Assembly (NCBI GenBank): GCA_033239125.1
Contig: BSWB01000005.1
Span: 17,847,447 to 17,911,446 of the forward strand
Origin: Fagopyrum homotropicum
Lineage: Eukaryota; Streptophyta; Magnoliopsida; Caryophyllales; Polygonaceae
Length of the DNA: 64,000 bases
Reading direction: 5' to 3'
Under the pieces are notes generated by a model. The model searched no databases. It was not told the DNA's origin and saw only the letters and a program-made list of their open reading frames with translations. The translations under genes were made by a program, and so were the position numbers. Shown here piece by piece: positions 21,533-33,132 of this stretch (position 1 is the stretch's first letter; the number at the start of each line of letters is the position of its first letter).

Positions 21533-22968
21533 TAAATTTGATATCACCAGAAAAAGGCTTTTTTTATGTGGTGCTATCAAGAGGCAAGCAAAACCACTCT
21601 TGCCTACTTTCTCAATAAAAAACAAGAACTTATAAAATATAATTGTAGCAAAAAATAAGATCAAATTAGAGATAGAGGGGATGGGTAGTTAAGGGGCGGA
21701 GTTTCACTTGAGATATTCAAGGATATCTCACAACCTTCAACTTTTAAGCTGTAGATCTTCAAGAACAAAACTAATAACACTATAGGCCCCTCGTTTTTTA
21801 TTCGACTGTTTTTTTTTTCTTTCCAATCCTCTTTTTTTATGTGACTTTCTTTATTTTTTAAATGAACAAATACGGGAACGAACCGGGGTTGTTCGGTTTA
21901 CGCCTTTACGGTCCTTGCTAAACTGGGTGGGGTTTGGGCTCACTTAATCGGGTCAAGGTTTAGGTTTTTTAGGGCGGAGGGCCAAACGTGTAAATAGGAA
22001 AAAGATAGGATTTTGGGGTGAAGGTTTTTGCAACATACCTCTTGAGCCGAGTTATTGAGTTAGGTATAAGGGTCAGGTCTGGTGGTGGTTCGGTGCGAGG
22101 TCAGCGGCATTGGTTCCGGGAGGAAGGCAAGGTTAGTTTGGTGGTGGTCCGGTGGCGTGGGTGCCAATGTTCCAGTGGTGATGACATCAAGGACCAACAA
22201 AGATACGGGTTGAAGGACCAGTGGTGGTGGGGGATGTTCTGGGGTTGTGGGTGGTGGTTCGGCGCAAGACTAGTGAAGTTGGCTCCGGGGAAAGGAGGCA
22301 GGGAAGCGATGGATGGTCGGCGATGTAAGTGACACTAACAATAGTAAGTGATTTTCTGGCGAGGGTACTAGGAGGGTGAATGTGTACTATGTTAGGAACT
22401 ACGGTCTAGTCTGGTGGTGGTTTAGTGTGGGTCTGGTGGTTTGGGTCTGCAAGGGAGTCCTGATTAGGATGGTGGTGGTTTGGTGCAGCGGGTAATGGTG
22501 TTCCGGAGGCTATTGTGGAAGAAGTGGAGTGAATTCAAGGTTGGAGGATGGTAGTTGTCGGATGGTTTCTGGGGGCTATGGGTGGTGGTTCGATGCGGGG
22601 CCGGTGTGGTTGGCCCCAGGACTAGATGACGGTCAAGAGGGTGGCGGTATAGTGGCATGGATCCTTCGGTGGTGAAGTGGATGGTGACAACAATGGTGAT
22701 GGAGTTGCGGCGGCGACGGTGACGGTGAGGCTATTCAGGCGATACTCCAGTGAGACTCTGGGGGTGAAGAGATATTTTTCTTGAAAATAATTTTAGGCTA
22801 CATGAATCAAATAAAATAAATTGCAATCAAAATTGAAAGCGGTAAATAAACGAGAATTATAGATAGACTAACCATAATGGTGGTTGTTTCGGTTGACTCT
22901 TTTTGTGTAGATCCTGTGAAAGATCCGATTTTTTTAAATAGAAAAATAAAGATACGGATGTCGATTAG
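21533..22968 (-). other. Leader/gag region of the gypsy derivative, GGTGGT-rich
   Basis: This lies between the primer site and the solo LTR. 22030-22760 is a low-complexity stretch rich in GGTGGT (CCACCA on the element's coding strand). The plus-strand frame 22018-22332 and the minus-strand frame 22658-22464 come from this bias. I could not identify gag. Confidence 0.4.
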
Positions 22969-22986
22969 CCAAAAGCTTTGATACCA
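22969..22986 (-). promoter_or_regulatory. Primer-binding site, initiator tRNA-Met type
   Basis: Read on the minus strand, TGGTATCAAAGC begins three bases after the LTR. It matches the standard TGGTATCAGAGC primer site with one change. This fixes the element's orientation as minus. Confidence 0.8.
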
Positions 22987-22989
22987 CTT

Positions 22990-24315
22990 TGATACGGGGA
23001 TTCCCGTAGTAGATGGTCCGACCTTTTGACCCCAAAGAACTCGATAGAAATGCTAAATAAAAAAAAGATATGGAAAGAGGATGATCCAATGATGGGATGG
23101 ATCGATAATTGGCTAAATCAAGGTTGATCCCTAAGCAACGACTCGAAGTACAATAAGCGTGTACAAGCCTAACCACATAACCAAATATCCTTTTTTAGAA
23201 TCCTTTTGTAGAACCAGACAAAAAAGAGAGCGATGGTCCCTAGAACACTATGAGGTATGCTTGTGAAAAGTTGGAGTACCCTAATTGACGCGCGCAAGCA
23301 TAACACCTCAAACAAGTCCATGCTAAGAGTCGAACAAGAGGTTTCTCGCTCTCAACTTCCCACGCAGAATGCCAAAAAAATCGGTTGCAACTAGAATATA
23401 CCAAAAAGCAAAGTGTTTATTCAATTTCACGTTAAGAAAACAAGAGGCTCGAGATCCCTATATAGGGTGTGGCTCGAGTTTGGCTTCAAGTAATCTGACC
23501 CGAAGAATCATATCTTATGGAGATAATATATGATCTTGTGGTAGAAAAGTAATAACATAAGATCAACCTTCTAATAAGATAGATCTTCTAATACTTGGAC
23601 GTCAAGTATCCCTAGAAGATATGATTCAGGTCTATCTCTAAGTTTCTCTATTAGAAGATTTAAATTATTTGCTAGGAATAAATAAAATATATTGGGCTGA
23701 AAAATAGCATTTAAAAGCCTACAAAATTAACCCATAATTAAAAGATGTCTTTATGTGCTAACATATAAAATAGGAAATGAGGAAACTCATAGCATTTGGA
23801 CAGAAAATCAGCCTTGGATTCATGTCCAAGATTAAGTAGATGCATGTGTGGCCCAAAAGTGGTTCGTTCACGGATGATCCGAGGGCTTCCTACGTGACCT
23901 TGCACGATTGAACTCTTCCTCATGTACTCTCCTTCTCTTTAGTGCATGTGCATGGTTACATGATCTTCTAGCACACGAGAATCTATAATGTTTCAGCTTC
24001 GATCCATCCTCTCTTTCTTCCACACATATACTTGCATGAGAAAGCTGACTTCCATGCATACGTGGATCTTGCTATCTTCCATCTCCAATAAATAGTCTTC
24101 ACTTATTTATTAGAGATGATCTTCATTTCTTCCTCAAGGATGATCATCATTTTCTTCCGAGGGACGGTCCGGGAAGTGGCCTCCATCTACCTTCTAGAAA
24201 GGGTATTCATTTCTTTGATGGAGATGTTGTTCATTTCTCTCCTAAAAATGATTTTGATGCTTCCTCTTCTCCTTCTTAAGTTTCTTCATTTCTTGCCTCC
24301 TAAATTTCATAGTCA
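22990..24315 (-). repeat. 5' LTR of the minus-strand gypsy derivative
   Basis: Direct copy of 16193-17501. On the minus strand it begins TGACTATGAAA and ends CCGTATCA, next to the primer-binding site. Confidence 0.82.
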
Positions 24316-24316
24316 T

Positions 24317-24374
24317 GACCCACTGTGAGGTTGTAGCCCGCGACATATCGGGTTTAGAAATTCGGGTTGTTACA
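24317..24374 (+). repeat. Diverged Tekay-like LTR, right end
   Basis: This resumes the LTR broken at 16192: GACCCACTGTGAGG, then a TCGGGTTTAGAAATTCGGG block and a terminal TGTTACA. The other copies in the window end with the same GACCCATTGTGAGG...GGGGTGTTACA pattern. Confidence 0.75.
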
Positions 24375-24384
24375 ATACTTAACC

Positions 24385-25653
24385 ACAAACCGTGATCCAA
24401 CTCCACGCTCTAAATTACGGGCGTGGAACCCTTCCACGACCGTGATCTTGACGATCTTTTACGCAATATTTTAAGCCACAATCTTCTACGCTCATGGGCC
24501 GAAGACGCATTTTACTTGGGCCTATATAAGGACGGAAGGAAGGAGATTCCGTCACCTCTGCTTACCCTAGTTTACGCCTTCGCTTAGACCGCCGTGGGGA
24601 GATTGCATTTGACTCTAAGGAGATTTCCGGATTGACGGAAAGTTAGAGAAAGAGTGAAGATTTGGAAGATTGTTCGTAAGGAGATTTCATACTTTGTTTC
24701 TAGGTTTGATTAGAAGACGGATTGACATCCCGTTCTTCGTTCTTATCTAGAGTAGTTACTTGTTTGTGTTCATTCCAAATCTGAGTTGCATTATCATTTA
24801 TATTTGTGGATTTGAGATTGGTTTGAAGGTTTTCGGAAGTTTTCATCTTTCATTCTTTTAAATCTTGAATTTGATATCAATATGACTGTTGTTGGCTAAA
24901 ACCCTTTAGCAATTCTAAGGTGAAGGGTTGATAGTTGTGACTTAGATGATGATAGATCGATCGTAAACAGATTGGACCCTGAGAGTTAGAGAGAATCGCC
25001 GACGAACCTAATCTACGGTCTGTTCTTGAGCTTTCACGGCCGTGGAACTCAACAACTACCCGTAATTTTGTGTCAGTTACGAACCTTGCTTTTACTTTAA
25101 TCCAAAGTTAAAGATTTTCTTTAACTTAGTCTTGGCTTGCCTTTTCTAGGTGGTAGTGAAGCCTCAACAACCTCTACCTCGATTTCGAGTGTCACAACCT
25201 TAATCGGTTAAGTTAGTCTTGATCCTTGGATTACAAGTTTGGGTATTTGACGTTAATATTTACCTTTAGAATCTTTCTATACTGAAGCCTCAACAACCTT
25301 TATAGAGAGTGCCTTTGGGTGAATCATATAAGGTCTTGGAACTTCACCGTACATTGCCTTACATTCGTATACCTTTGCATATCTTAACTCTGTCCCTATA
25401 TCCTTAGTATATCTTGAATCGATTGCCACAGTTGGATTCCTGGATCTTTAGGATTGTTGTTTTCCCAATAATTTACAAAAGCTCATACATTTACTCGCTT
25501 GACAATTCTTAACTGGATTTAACCCCCCAAATCCTTGTGTTCGATACTCTGGAATTCTTGCTTAATTATATCGATCCGTACACCGCAGGTTCGCTTGCTT
25601 GATTTCTAGATTTATAATTAAAGCTTATTTGCACGCACGCTAAGTGGCGAACA
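24385..25653 (+). repeat. 5'-truncated LTR of the solo-LTR family
   Basis: It aligns with about 20235-21527 of the solo LTR through CCACGCTCTAAATTACGG, the TATATAAG box (24523-24530), CTGTTCTTGAGC and the terminal TAAGTGGCGAACA. The first 400 or so bases are missing, and the left edge meets the end of the Tekay-like LTR, so the missing part may have been separated by that insertion. Confidence 0.82.
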
Positions 25654-26878
25654 CACATCACACTCAACACAAGCTAGATGTCCTTAGACTTCTATACTCT
25701 ATGATCTCGTAGGATCATAACCCATAACACATACTAGGATAAACAAGCCTAGTCTCAACAACCTCAACGGTAAAAACACTAGGCTAGGATACGCAGATCC
25801 TAGACCATAACCTTAAAACCACCACGTACACTCTCAACCTCACAAGCCTCACAAGCCTCACAAAGAACAGTCTTATACTCATCCCATGAGTTAACTCAGA
25901 ACATACATCAACAAACCTTAGAACATAACGAGATCCTCGAACACTCACCTAAGGTGCAAGCCACTACTTGACATTTTCATCTATCCTAGGTCCAACCTAG
26001 CATTCTTCTATCATCAACACTCATTAGGATCATCTATGACAACATACTCGAGGGATGGAACTCAATGGGCAAGGACACGACATGGAAGGAAGGAAAAACA
26101 GCCCTAGAGAGGGGATTGGACTGGGGCAAAACCACCCCTGCGGCCAAAGGCTGCCGCACCTGCATCCAGAGGCCGCCGCCCCTGCGGCCAGAGGTTGCCG
26201 CTCCTACGGCCAGGAGCTACAGGCCGCCGCCTTTTCGGCTGGGCTGCTGTTTGCGCCCCCGCGGCGCTGTCCGGCCGCGGGTGCGATCGTACTCTAGAGG
26301 CGAGCTTCCGGCTGGCTTGCTCCATCAAGGAAGATCCCCACACACAACACAACATCATACAGGACATTCCAAACTCGATTCCAAACATATGCAAGCCAAA
26401 GGGGAAGAAAATAAGATGAAGCCATGGCTTTAACCATTGAAGCTCAAGAAAGAAGATGAAGAAGATGAAGGGAAAGAAGAAGCTTACTATTAACTCGGAT
26501 CTGCACATCACCCCCTTGCTGGACACTTATACAAAAAGAAGAGAAGGAAGAATCATCAAGAGTTTCTCCAATGTCAAGGATGGAAGAAGAGAGCACACGA
26601 AAGAGAGTGGGAAAGGAGATCAATGTGAATGAGGAAGGGAGAGAGAAAAAAGAACTAGGCTGCAACAAAAGATGGAACCCAAGGGTCAAGTTGCCCATCC
26701 TCCTACTTTACGGTGGGGACCGAGGGGTTCAAAAGTAAGGGTGAAATAACAAGAGGTCAAAACGAGATTTAGAATAATACTCGACCCTAAACACCTCGTG
26801 CCTGCGGGAAAACTGAGTTGCGATCGCGGGAAGATCGATAAATCGCTCACAATCCGGAATAAAAATTCCGGATGTTAC
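25654..26878 (-). repeat. Probable LTR remnant ending TGTTACA
   Basis: The right edge AATTCCGG-ATGTTACA reads TGTAACATCCGG on the minus strand, a common plant LTR start. A short GGAAT...ATTCC inverted repeat lies beside it. No partner LTR, primer site or target duplication was found. 25840-25866 has CCTCACAAG three times in tandem. Long open frames here follow from base bias and I do not regard them as genes. Confidence 0.4.
26116..26285. repeat. GC-rich degenerate tandem repeat
   Basis: Four or more imperfect units of about 28-30 bp built on CTGCGGCCAGAGGCTGCCGC. The GC content is much higher than the surroundings, giving a CpG island-like patch inside an LTR remnant. Open frames through it are by-products. 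Confidence 0.6.
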
Positions 26879-27537
26879 ATATTTGCCTTATGACCTTGTC
26901 GGCGCTACTGACTTTCAATTTTCATGAATTTTAAGGATAAATATATTTTGGTTACTTACGAATTCTCCAATTTGTAAATCGAAATAATTAAATTTCGTTA
27001 TTTTTTCACAAAAACTCTCATTTACTAGAAAAGTAGAAAGGACGGGTGAAATAGAGCGTCCCATTTTGAGATTCGGACGGACTTGAAAACAACTTTTTAT
27101 CATGTTAATTTGTTTGATAATTTTGATATTTCACCTCAACCATTTTATATTTCGAAACTATGTAAGATATTTTATATTTATATTTTCATAGCAATCATAT
27201 TAGGAGTTAAGACTCAAACTGAATTGAATTGTATATTTAGTTTTAACTTTCACCCTTTCACTTTGTTTAAAACTTTGATTAATATAATAGTTTAAAAACC
27301 GCAGAAACTTTATTCGATGAACTCAATCCACCCATTCATCCGACTAATAGTGACACGATTGACAAAAGTTATGGAACAAGTGAGACGGGTTGATTGACAG
27401 AAGTAGTAGATCCACCCATCGCCCAATTCATGTCCTCCTAGCTGATTTTGAAATGTGGCGGATTGAGTCTCAACATGTGGGTTCTCAATTAACTTTGAGA
27501 GTTGTTCAATACACAACACAATATTTACAAATGCATA
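26879..27537. other. AT-rich spacer
   Basis: No gene, RNA or repeat that I can identify. The short open frames have no recognisable motif. Confidence 0.4.
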
Positions 27538-27959
27538 ATTGACACTAGAGCTGGCAAAAACTGACCCGACCCGTGAACCTGACCCGACGAACCTGAACCC
27601 GAATCCGACCTGGCCCCAAAAATTTTGAAAAATAGAAAATATCCGGAACCAACCCGCTTGAAATCGATTTAACCCAATATATTAAATAAGCCGAACGGGC
27701 GAACCCGAAAATGATCCGGACATGATAAAATCCGAGTAGAATGACCCGATAACGGCCTAATGGCTTGAAGTAGTTGAGCAAAAATGTCCGTCAACCCGAA
27801 GTAACCCTACCCGAAATGATCCGATAGCTTGAAGTAACCCGACCCAAAATAATTCGACAATCCAAAGTAACGCGACTTGAAATGACCCGATAGACTGAAG
27901 TAACCAAACCAAAATGGATCGATAGCCCGTAGTAACTCAACCCAAAATTACCCGACTTA

Positions 27960-28800
27960 TAATAAAAAAAATTATTATAAACATTTGCTCATTTAAAAAA
28001 GACCAACTTATATGAAAAGATCATTATCAACACTTGTTTATTTGAACAAACTTATAATAATAAAATATTATTATAAATATTTGTTCATTTATACAAGATC
28101 AACTTATATGAAGAGATTATATGAACATTTGTTCATTTAAACGAGATTAACTTATAATAAAATGTTATTATAAACATTTGTTCATTTAAACTTGACCTAA
28201 AACAAAAGATTATTATAAGTATATTTTTCATTTATATATACTTATATGAAAAGATTAGTATAAATATTTGCTTATTTGAACGATACCAACTTATAGTAAA
28301 AGACTATTGTTAATATTTGTTTATTTAAAAATTTATTCTCTTTGCTAGACTGAATTAACCCAACCTTGAATCGATAACCCGAAGTAACTCGACCCAAATT
28401 ACTTGAGTTATAATAAAAAATTATTATAAATATTTGTTCATTTAAACAAGACCAACCTATATGAAAAGATTATTATCAACATTTATTTATTTAAACGAGA
28501 TCAACTTATAATAATAAAAAATTATTATAAATATTTGTACATTTATACAAGACCAATTTATATGCAAAGATTACTCTGAAAATTAATTTATTTAAACGAG
28601 ATCAACTTATAATAAATTATTATTATAAAAATTTGTTAATTTAAACTTGACCTACTTATAAAAAAAATATTATTATAAATATTTTTTCATTTATATATAC
28701 ATACGTGAAAAGATTAGTATACATTTGCTTATTTAAACGATACCAATTTATAGTAAAAGAATGTTATTAATATTTGTTCATTTAAACATTTATTCTCTTT
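27960..28800. repeat. AT-rich tandem units in the hAT-like core
   Basis: Imperfect units alternate AACAAGACCAACTTATATGA and ATTATTATAAATATTTGTTCA-type segments about 7-8 times. They are probably internal amplification of transposon DNA. Confidence 0.65.
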
Positions 28801-29224
28801 CCTAAAACAATATCTTACAAAAGATATTGTCTTAAACTCTTAATATGAGGATGTTAAAGTATAAAAATGTATTTGTAGTATTATCATAAAGAGTTAATTT
28901 ATCTAAAAATAAAATAAAATAATATATTTTAAACAAAATAACAATTTATAATTATATTTATAAAAATCAATCTCTTAACGATGAACCATAATTATCACTT
29001 GTTTAAATAATTTACAGCTTTAATATCCAATAAACCCGTCAGAAATTACCCGACTTTCAACCGGAATGTAAGTTGACCCGACTTTCAACCCGAATAACCC
29101 GTCCCAATTGACATTTCTACCAAAATGATTAAACACCAAAGTAACCCGATCCGAAATGACCCGATAACCGAATTAAAATGATCTGTAATGAACAAAGAAC
29201 CGAGACTACTTGAAACACATTCCA

Positions 29225-29519
29225 ACCCGAACAATTGGTACCCGAGCCAAACCGACCCACCCGAGATAGACCGCTTTAAAAACAGGCATGTTTTGAACCC
29301 GACCTGATTCAAACCCGGGCATGTTATTACCCGACCCGAACTCTACCCGTTATCCCGTTTGACACCACCTTTAAGAATCGAAGATACCCAATAACCCGTT
29401 TCAACCCGAACAATTGGTACCCGCCGACCCGAGACAACCCGCTTTAAAACCAAGCCTATTTTGAACCCGATCCGATTTCAACCCGAACTTGTTATGACTC
29501 GAACCGTTTGACAACTCTA
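29225..29519. repeat. Tandem duplication of the hAT-like right end
   Basis: About 148 bp from AACCCGAACAATTGGTACCCG to the terminus is repeated twice (29225-29372 and 29396-29519, the second somewhat shorter). The first copy ends in CCCGTTTGACACCACC, itself a hAT-like terminus. Confidence 0.65.
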
Positions 29520-29527
29520 ACTAACAC

Positions 29528-29828
29528 GCACTACGAGTGGATGTCGGACAAAACAAAAAAATCTGACACACTTCGATTGCACGTCACAATAAAACTATTG
29601 TACGTCAACTAATGTATTAGTAAATCCGACGCGGTGCATTTATCTGGTTATTTTTTCTATTGAATATTTAATTTTTTTTAAAATAAAAAGTGCTTAATTT
29701 TATGCAATCCGTATTGTTAATAAATATAAGACGCAGCTAGTTATATGTCTTGAGTCAATACACCATGATTTAAATATATTAAATAATACCTAAATTTAGA
29801 AAACAAAGTTAACGGAGATACTACGAAG
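29528..29828. other. Region downstream of the OVATE gene
   Basis: AT-rich, with no gene. It would hold the 3' untranslated region and polyadenylation signal of the minus-strand OVATE gene. AATAAA-like signals are not distinctive here. Confidence 0.35.
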
Positions 29829-30539
29829 CTAAACAAAATATCTTAACCTACACTCGTCTATCTCCCTCCACTCCGCAGCCGCTAGTTCGCCGCTACGATC
29901 GCCACCGTCACCTGCAACAGAACTCCGTCGCCAATCCACCACCAAATCCACAAAAGCTCTCAACACAAACCTATGATTCTCCTTTTCGTTCATTCTCAAA
30001 TAACAAAACACCAATTCCTCCATAAAATTCCAATCGATCTTCCTTCCGACCTTCGTCCACGCCTTCATCACCTCCACCATCGATCTCTTGAAATCCTCGT
30101 AAGGACATTCCGACACAGTCGCCACCGCAACGCAATCGCCAACATTGAATTTCAATTGCGAGGTTTTCCTTCGAGCCTCCTCAATCAATGATCTAGAAGA
30201 CACCGGAGAGACGAAAAATCGACTGGATCCACAAACATCCGTTACCGTCGACATTTCTGCCAAATTTCGAGCATCGTCGAATTCCATCACCTCCTCCTTC
30301 GATTCGCCATCATCGACCTCGTTTTCTCCGTAGAGAGATCGAAAGTTCTCGTAGAGAAACCGATTGACGTCATCCAATGTAGCTGCGGTTGAGAACGGGA
30401 GGCTTTTAGGTTTTCTGCTGCCATGAAAGACCTTCATAGCGGTGGATTTGTGAAAATTTGGGATTTGGCTTTTGATGCCTGAAATCACCGAAGAGAAGTA
30501 TCTTTGTATTGTTTTGGCTATTTTCTTTTCTTTTCTCAT
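29829..30539 (-). CDS. OFP: OVATE family protein (transcriptional repressor)
   Basis: A single-exon 236-aa protein. The C-terminal OVATE domain spans residues about 135-203: DCVAVATVSECPYEDFKRSM, then DWNFMEELVFCYLRMN and HRFVLRAFVDLVVDW. These are the conserved blocks of the plant-specific OFP family, nuclear transcriptional repressors that bind TALE homeodomain proteins and affect organ shape and secondary-wall growth. The N-terminus is basic (KEKKIAKTIQRYF), and AATLDDVNRFLYENFRSLY at 52-70 resembles the N-terminal block of OFP14-type members, though I am not sure of the subgroup. The first ATG fits: a TATA box lies 67 bases upstream and the family length (200-300 aa) is met. The gene is intact and sits between transposons, with a hAT-like element about 300 bp downstream and a broken hAT transposase about 430 bp upstream. 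Confidence 0.92.
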   Translation of the reverse strand: MRKEKKIAKTIQRYFSSVISGIKSQIPNFHKSTAMKVFHGSRKPKSLPFSTAATLDDVNRFLYENFRSLYGENEVDDGESKEEVMEFDDARNLAEMSTVTDVCGSSRFFVSPVSSRSLIEEARRKTSQLKFNVGDCVAVATVSECPYEDFKRSMVEVMKAWTKVGRKIDWNFMEELVFCYLRMNEKENHRFVLRAFVDLVVDWRRSSVAGDGGDRSGELAAAEWREIDECRLRYFV

Positions 30540-30605
30540 TTTTTCTCCTTTTTTTTTTTTTGATTTTTTCTGATGGAATGATGATTATTAGTATTTTTAT
30601 AGATC

Positions 30606-30613
30606 TATTTATA
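30606..30613 (-). promoter_or_regulatory. TATA box of the OVATE gene
   Basis: TATAAATA on the minus strand, 67 bases upstream of the start codon. A purine-rich leader with a long A run (30550-30562 on the plus strand as T) lies between it and the ATG. Position and sequence fit a plant core promoter. Confidence 0.6.
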
Positions 30614-30967
30614 ATTATAATGATCATTTAAAAAAAATCTATTGAATTTCTGATTTAATTACCTTCCTTTCATTCAACTATTAGAGTTGAATACCTACCC
30701 CTTATTTGAAAGGAGAAAATGGCAATGTGTCCTTCATTTGAAGCAAAATTGGAAATGTTTTTGCTATAATGGGAAACATAAATTAGTACTCCGCACTTAG
30801 TATGCGAATCCTATTCTTCTTATATATACTTGGGTTTCTATATGTGGTCAATTTATTGGATTTCATTTGACCAGATTTTTAATTTTGGTTTCTATATATG
30901 ATTTCAATTTATTGGATTTCATTTGACTAGATAAAATTGCATCTTCTTTCACTCAATCTTCTTTAAT
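30614..30967. other. Upstream region of the OVATE gene with a short duplication
   Basis: AT-rich. A segment of about 50 bp (TTTCTATATGTGGTCAATTT and on through TTGGATTTCATTTGACCAGA) occurs twice in tandem, at about 30835-30881 and 30889-30932. No gene. It probably contains the remaining promoter sequence of the OVATE gene. Confidence 0.45.
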
Positions 30968-32125
30968 TATGTATAACTATAGTGAAGAAAGTTTAGAATT
31001 AGTCAACCTTATATGTTCTCATACATTTCCATTTTCTTATGTGGATGTACGAGAATATAAAACTACTTATCTTCAACCTTCTTTTAAACCAACTTCTCGT
31101 AAAACAGTTTTCAAATTAATTTCTAAATCTTATGAACAAAAGAAACAAAAAATTCTAACGATTTTACAATCATTTTCGTATCAAGTTTCAATTTGTAGTG
31201 ATATTTGAAGTACATTATCACAAAGACATTTTTACATGGGCATTACTTTACATTTTATTGATAACGATATATTTTTGCATAAACTTGTTATTGCATTTTG
31301 CCATTTTAACGAAAGACATAATGCCACGAACATTGCAAATTTAATAAAAACGGTTTTACAAGATTTTAATTTACAAAATCGAGTTTTTTCATACTCTTTT
31401 GATAATGCACCCGCTAACACCGACGCCGTAAACGATTTGGTAGAGGATGCGGGACAATATATACGAACTCCTTTTACTCACCAAAGATGTGCATTATTTT
31501 AAACTTATGTGTTCAAGATGAACTTAAAATTTTATAGTCTATGTTAACCCCCATTACAAACGTAATTGAACATATTTGGCATTCAACCGATTTAAAAAAA
31601 AATGGAGAATAGCATTTTTTGAAAATAAAGTTCATCCAACTGCATTTCAAAAGACATTGCAACTTGTTGGAACACTACTTACAAACTACTTAGTCAAGCT
31701 CTTCGTTATAAAGATGTTTTATAATCATTTTTCGCACAATACATTATGTGGTCTATGAAAGATGATGAAACTATTTGACAAACTTGTTATGATATTTGTA
31801 ATGTTTCAAAGGTGTTTAGTGATTCAACTAATATGATGAGTTATGTTTACGCTCGCACTTCTTGTAGCTTTTTAGAAATAGCCGTAATCGTTTTTACTTA
31901 TCCAACACTTACAAATGCTATAACCGACTTGAAATTAAAATGGATAAAATATTACACCGATATTTCCTTAATTTATCTTATTTATGCTGTTTTTGATCCT
32001 AGGTTTAAAATTGATGGTGTTACCAAATTGTTAAGTGTTTATTATGAATGTTTAGGTTTAGCTTATTCTATAAACACCTCTACCATTATTTATAATGTTT
32101 GTGTTGAAATTATTTATAATGTTTA
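30968..32125 (+). pseudogene. Broken hAT transposase (central part)
   Basis: This aligns by eye with the transposase at 56126-58327. It has QVSICSDI then a stop where Trp-Thr is expected, YMGITLHFID, FSYSFDNAPANTDAV (second catalytic Asp block), HQRCALF (the RCAAH block), and after frameshifts SYVYARTSCSFLEIAVIV and VFDPRFKIDGVTKLLSVYYECLGL. There are at least four breaks. The BED zinc finger and the dimerisation domain are missing. A small local duplication of TTTAGGTTTAGCTTATTCTA occurs at 32052 and 32124. A matching 3' tail lies at 34955-35610. Confidence 0.82.
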
Positions 32126-32165
32126 GGTTTAGCTTATTCTATAAACACTTCTACCTCTCTTCCGC

Positions 32166-32769
32166 ATAACCTTTAGCTAAAATAACAAAAACAGACATTC
32201 AATCCGCATTTACGAATGAATGACGGGCCTTGTTCCTTTATTTCGTTCATGACTGGCTCACATTCTTTTCTTTCCTCAGCATATGAACTACAATTGTATT
32301 CCCAACCACCGTAACAATCTCCCTTATCCCTCCCGCAGATCTCTGCAAAATATCGAACCAACTGACAACTATCTCTATCTCATCAACAACCAATATCGTC
32401 GCCACGTTTAACCTCTAGAGACGAACTTCAACCTTTCTTCAGTCTTCTTCACGAGCAACGGGCGTCGAAGGCCATAGTTCCCGCAAGGTGAGTCTTCTGT
32501 ATCTCTTATCTCCCTCCTTCCCCTTCGACTTACATGTTCTGAACGGATCTGTCGACGTGAAATATACGAAGACAAGGAGGACCGGTTCCAGTCGACGGAA
32601 ACTCGCAGACGGTGGCTTCATGATCACCATCGCCGAGACTCGACCGAACTGATCTCGGAGGCTGTCCTGACATCGAGTCAAACGCCTCGTCTTCTCTTGA
32701 GCCAGTCTAGCACTGTGTCGTTTATCGAACAGTTGCATCGGTGAGGTCTCCCCACCTTCTTTACCTACA
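32166..32769 (+). other. Unassigned, LTR-leader-like sequence
   Basis: C/T-rich sequence like the transcribed part of the Tekay-like LTR (for example 37000-37560), but not clearly alignable. The 117-codon minus-strand frame 32792-32439 has no recognisable motif. It may be the 5' part of the LTR whose 3' part lies at 33820-34954. Confidence 0.3.
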
Positions 32770-32774
32770 ATGTA

Positions 32775-33132
32775 CAGTGCCGTCCCTGGCATAACGGAGG
32801 CCCCGGTGCAAATATAAATTAGAGGTCCTTAATGTATAAAAATTCGTTTAATTAATACTAAAAAAATACCTAAATTTTAAATTAGGAACCATGAATAAGT
32901 GGAAAATGTTGGGTGAGATTTTATTTTTATTTTTTTTATTACAAAAAATTAGCACATTTTAAGAGGAGACATGAGCGGTGGGTTTATTTTTTAGTGTTCT
33001 TGGGCTATTTTGGGCCTATTTTATCTCTACTTTATATTATATAAATACATATCTAAATTTTAAATTAGGCCCCACAAAAATGGGCCCAGAGTGGAAAGCC
33101 CTGTTGTCCCCCCTCTTGGGTCGGGCCTGATG
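32775..33132. mobile_element. Candidate MITE of 358 bp
   Basis: It begins CAGTGCCGTCCCTGG and ends in GGGTCGGGCCTGATG, giving a loose inverted repeat rich in GGCCC/GGGCC. ATGTA flanks both ends (32770-32774, 33133-33137). The inside is AT-rich with two TACCTAAATTTTAAATTAGG-like blocks. The 5-bp duplication does not match a standard family, so the class is open. Confidence 0.45.

Larger units (their letters stand above)
16193..24315 (-). mobile_element. Deletion-derivative Ty3/gypsy element with tRNA-Met primer site
   Basis: Direct repeats at 16193-17501 and 22990-24315 are its LTRs. On the minus strand the 5' LTR is 24315-22990, followed by a tRNA-Met type primer site. A decayed protease lies at 19520-19060. 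I find no reverse transcriptase, RNase H or integrase, and only 1.5 kb remains between the protease and the 3' LTR, so it must have moved with help from a relative. GACCC occurs at both edges (16188-16192; 24317-24321, one base offset), and joining the outer flanks restores a Tekay-like LTR. A solo LTR (19813-21527) lies inside it. Confidence 0.82.
27546..29519. mobile_element. Non-autonomous hAT-like element
   Basis: The left end TAGAGCTGGCAAA and the reverse complement of the right end, TAGAGTTGTCAAA, form an 11/13 terminal inverted repeat of the plant hAT type. The flanks ATTGACAC (27538-27545) and ACTAACAC (29520-29527) agree at 6 of 8 bases, as expected for an old 8-bp duplication. The subterminal zones are packed with AACCCGACCCGAA motifs (27560-27960, 29030-29519). 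The core (27960-28800) consists of degenerate units of about 110-120 bp with TATTATAAATATTTGTTCATTT. No transposase is encoded. A second right end (to about 29372) precedes the last one. Confidence 0.72.

Noticed and set aside
22018..22332. 104-codon plus-strand ORF
   Set aside because: It results from GGTGGT-rich low-complexity sequence and is antisense to the surrounding element.
26104..26526. 140-codon minus-strand ORF as a gene
   Set aside because: It crosses the GC-rich tandem patch, is antisense to other open frames in the same patch and has no recognisable domain.
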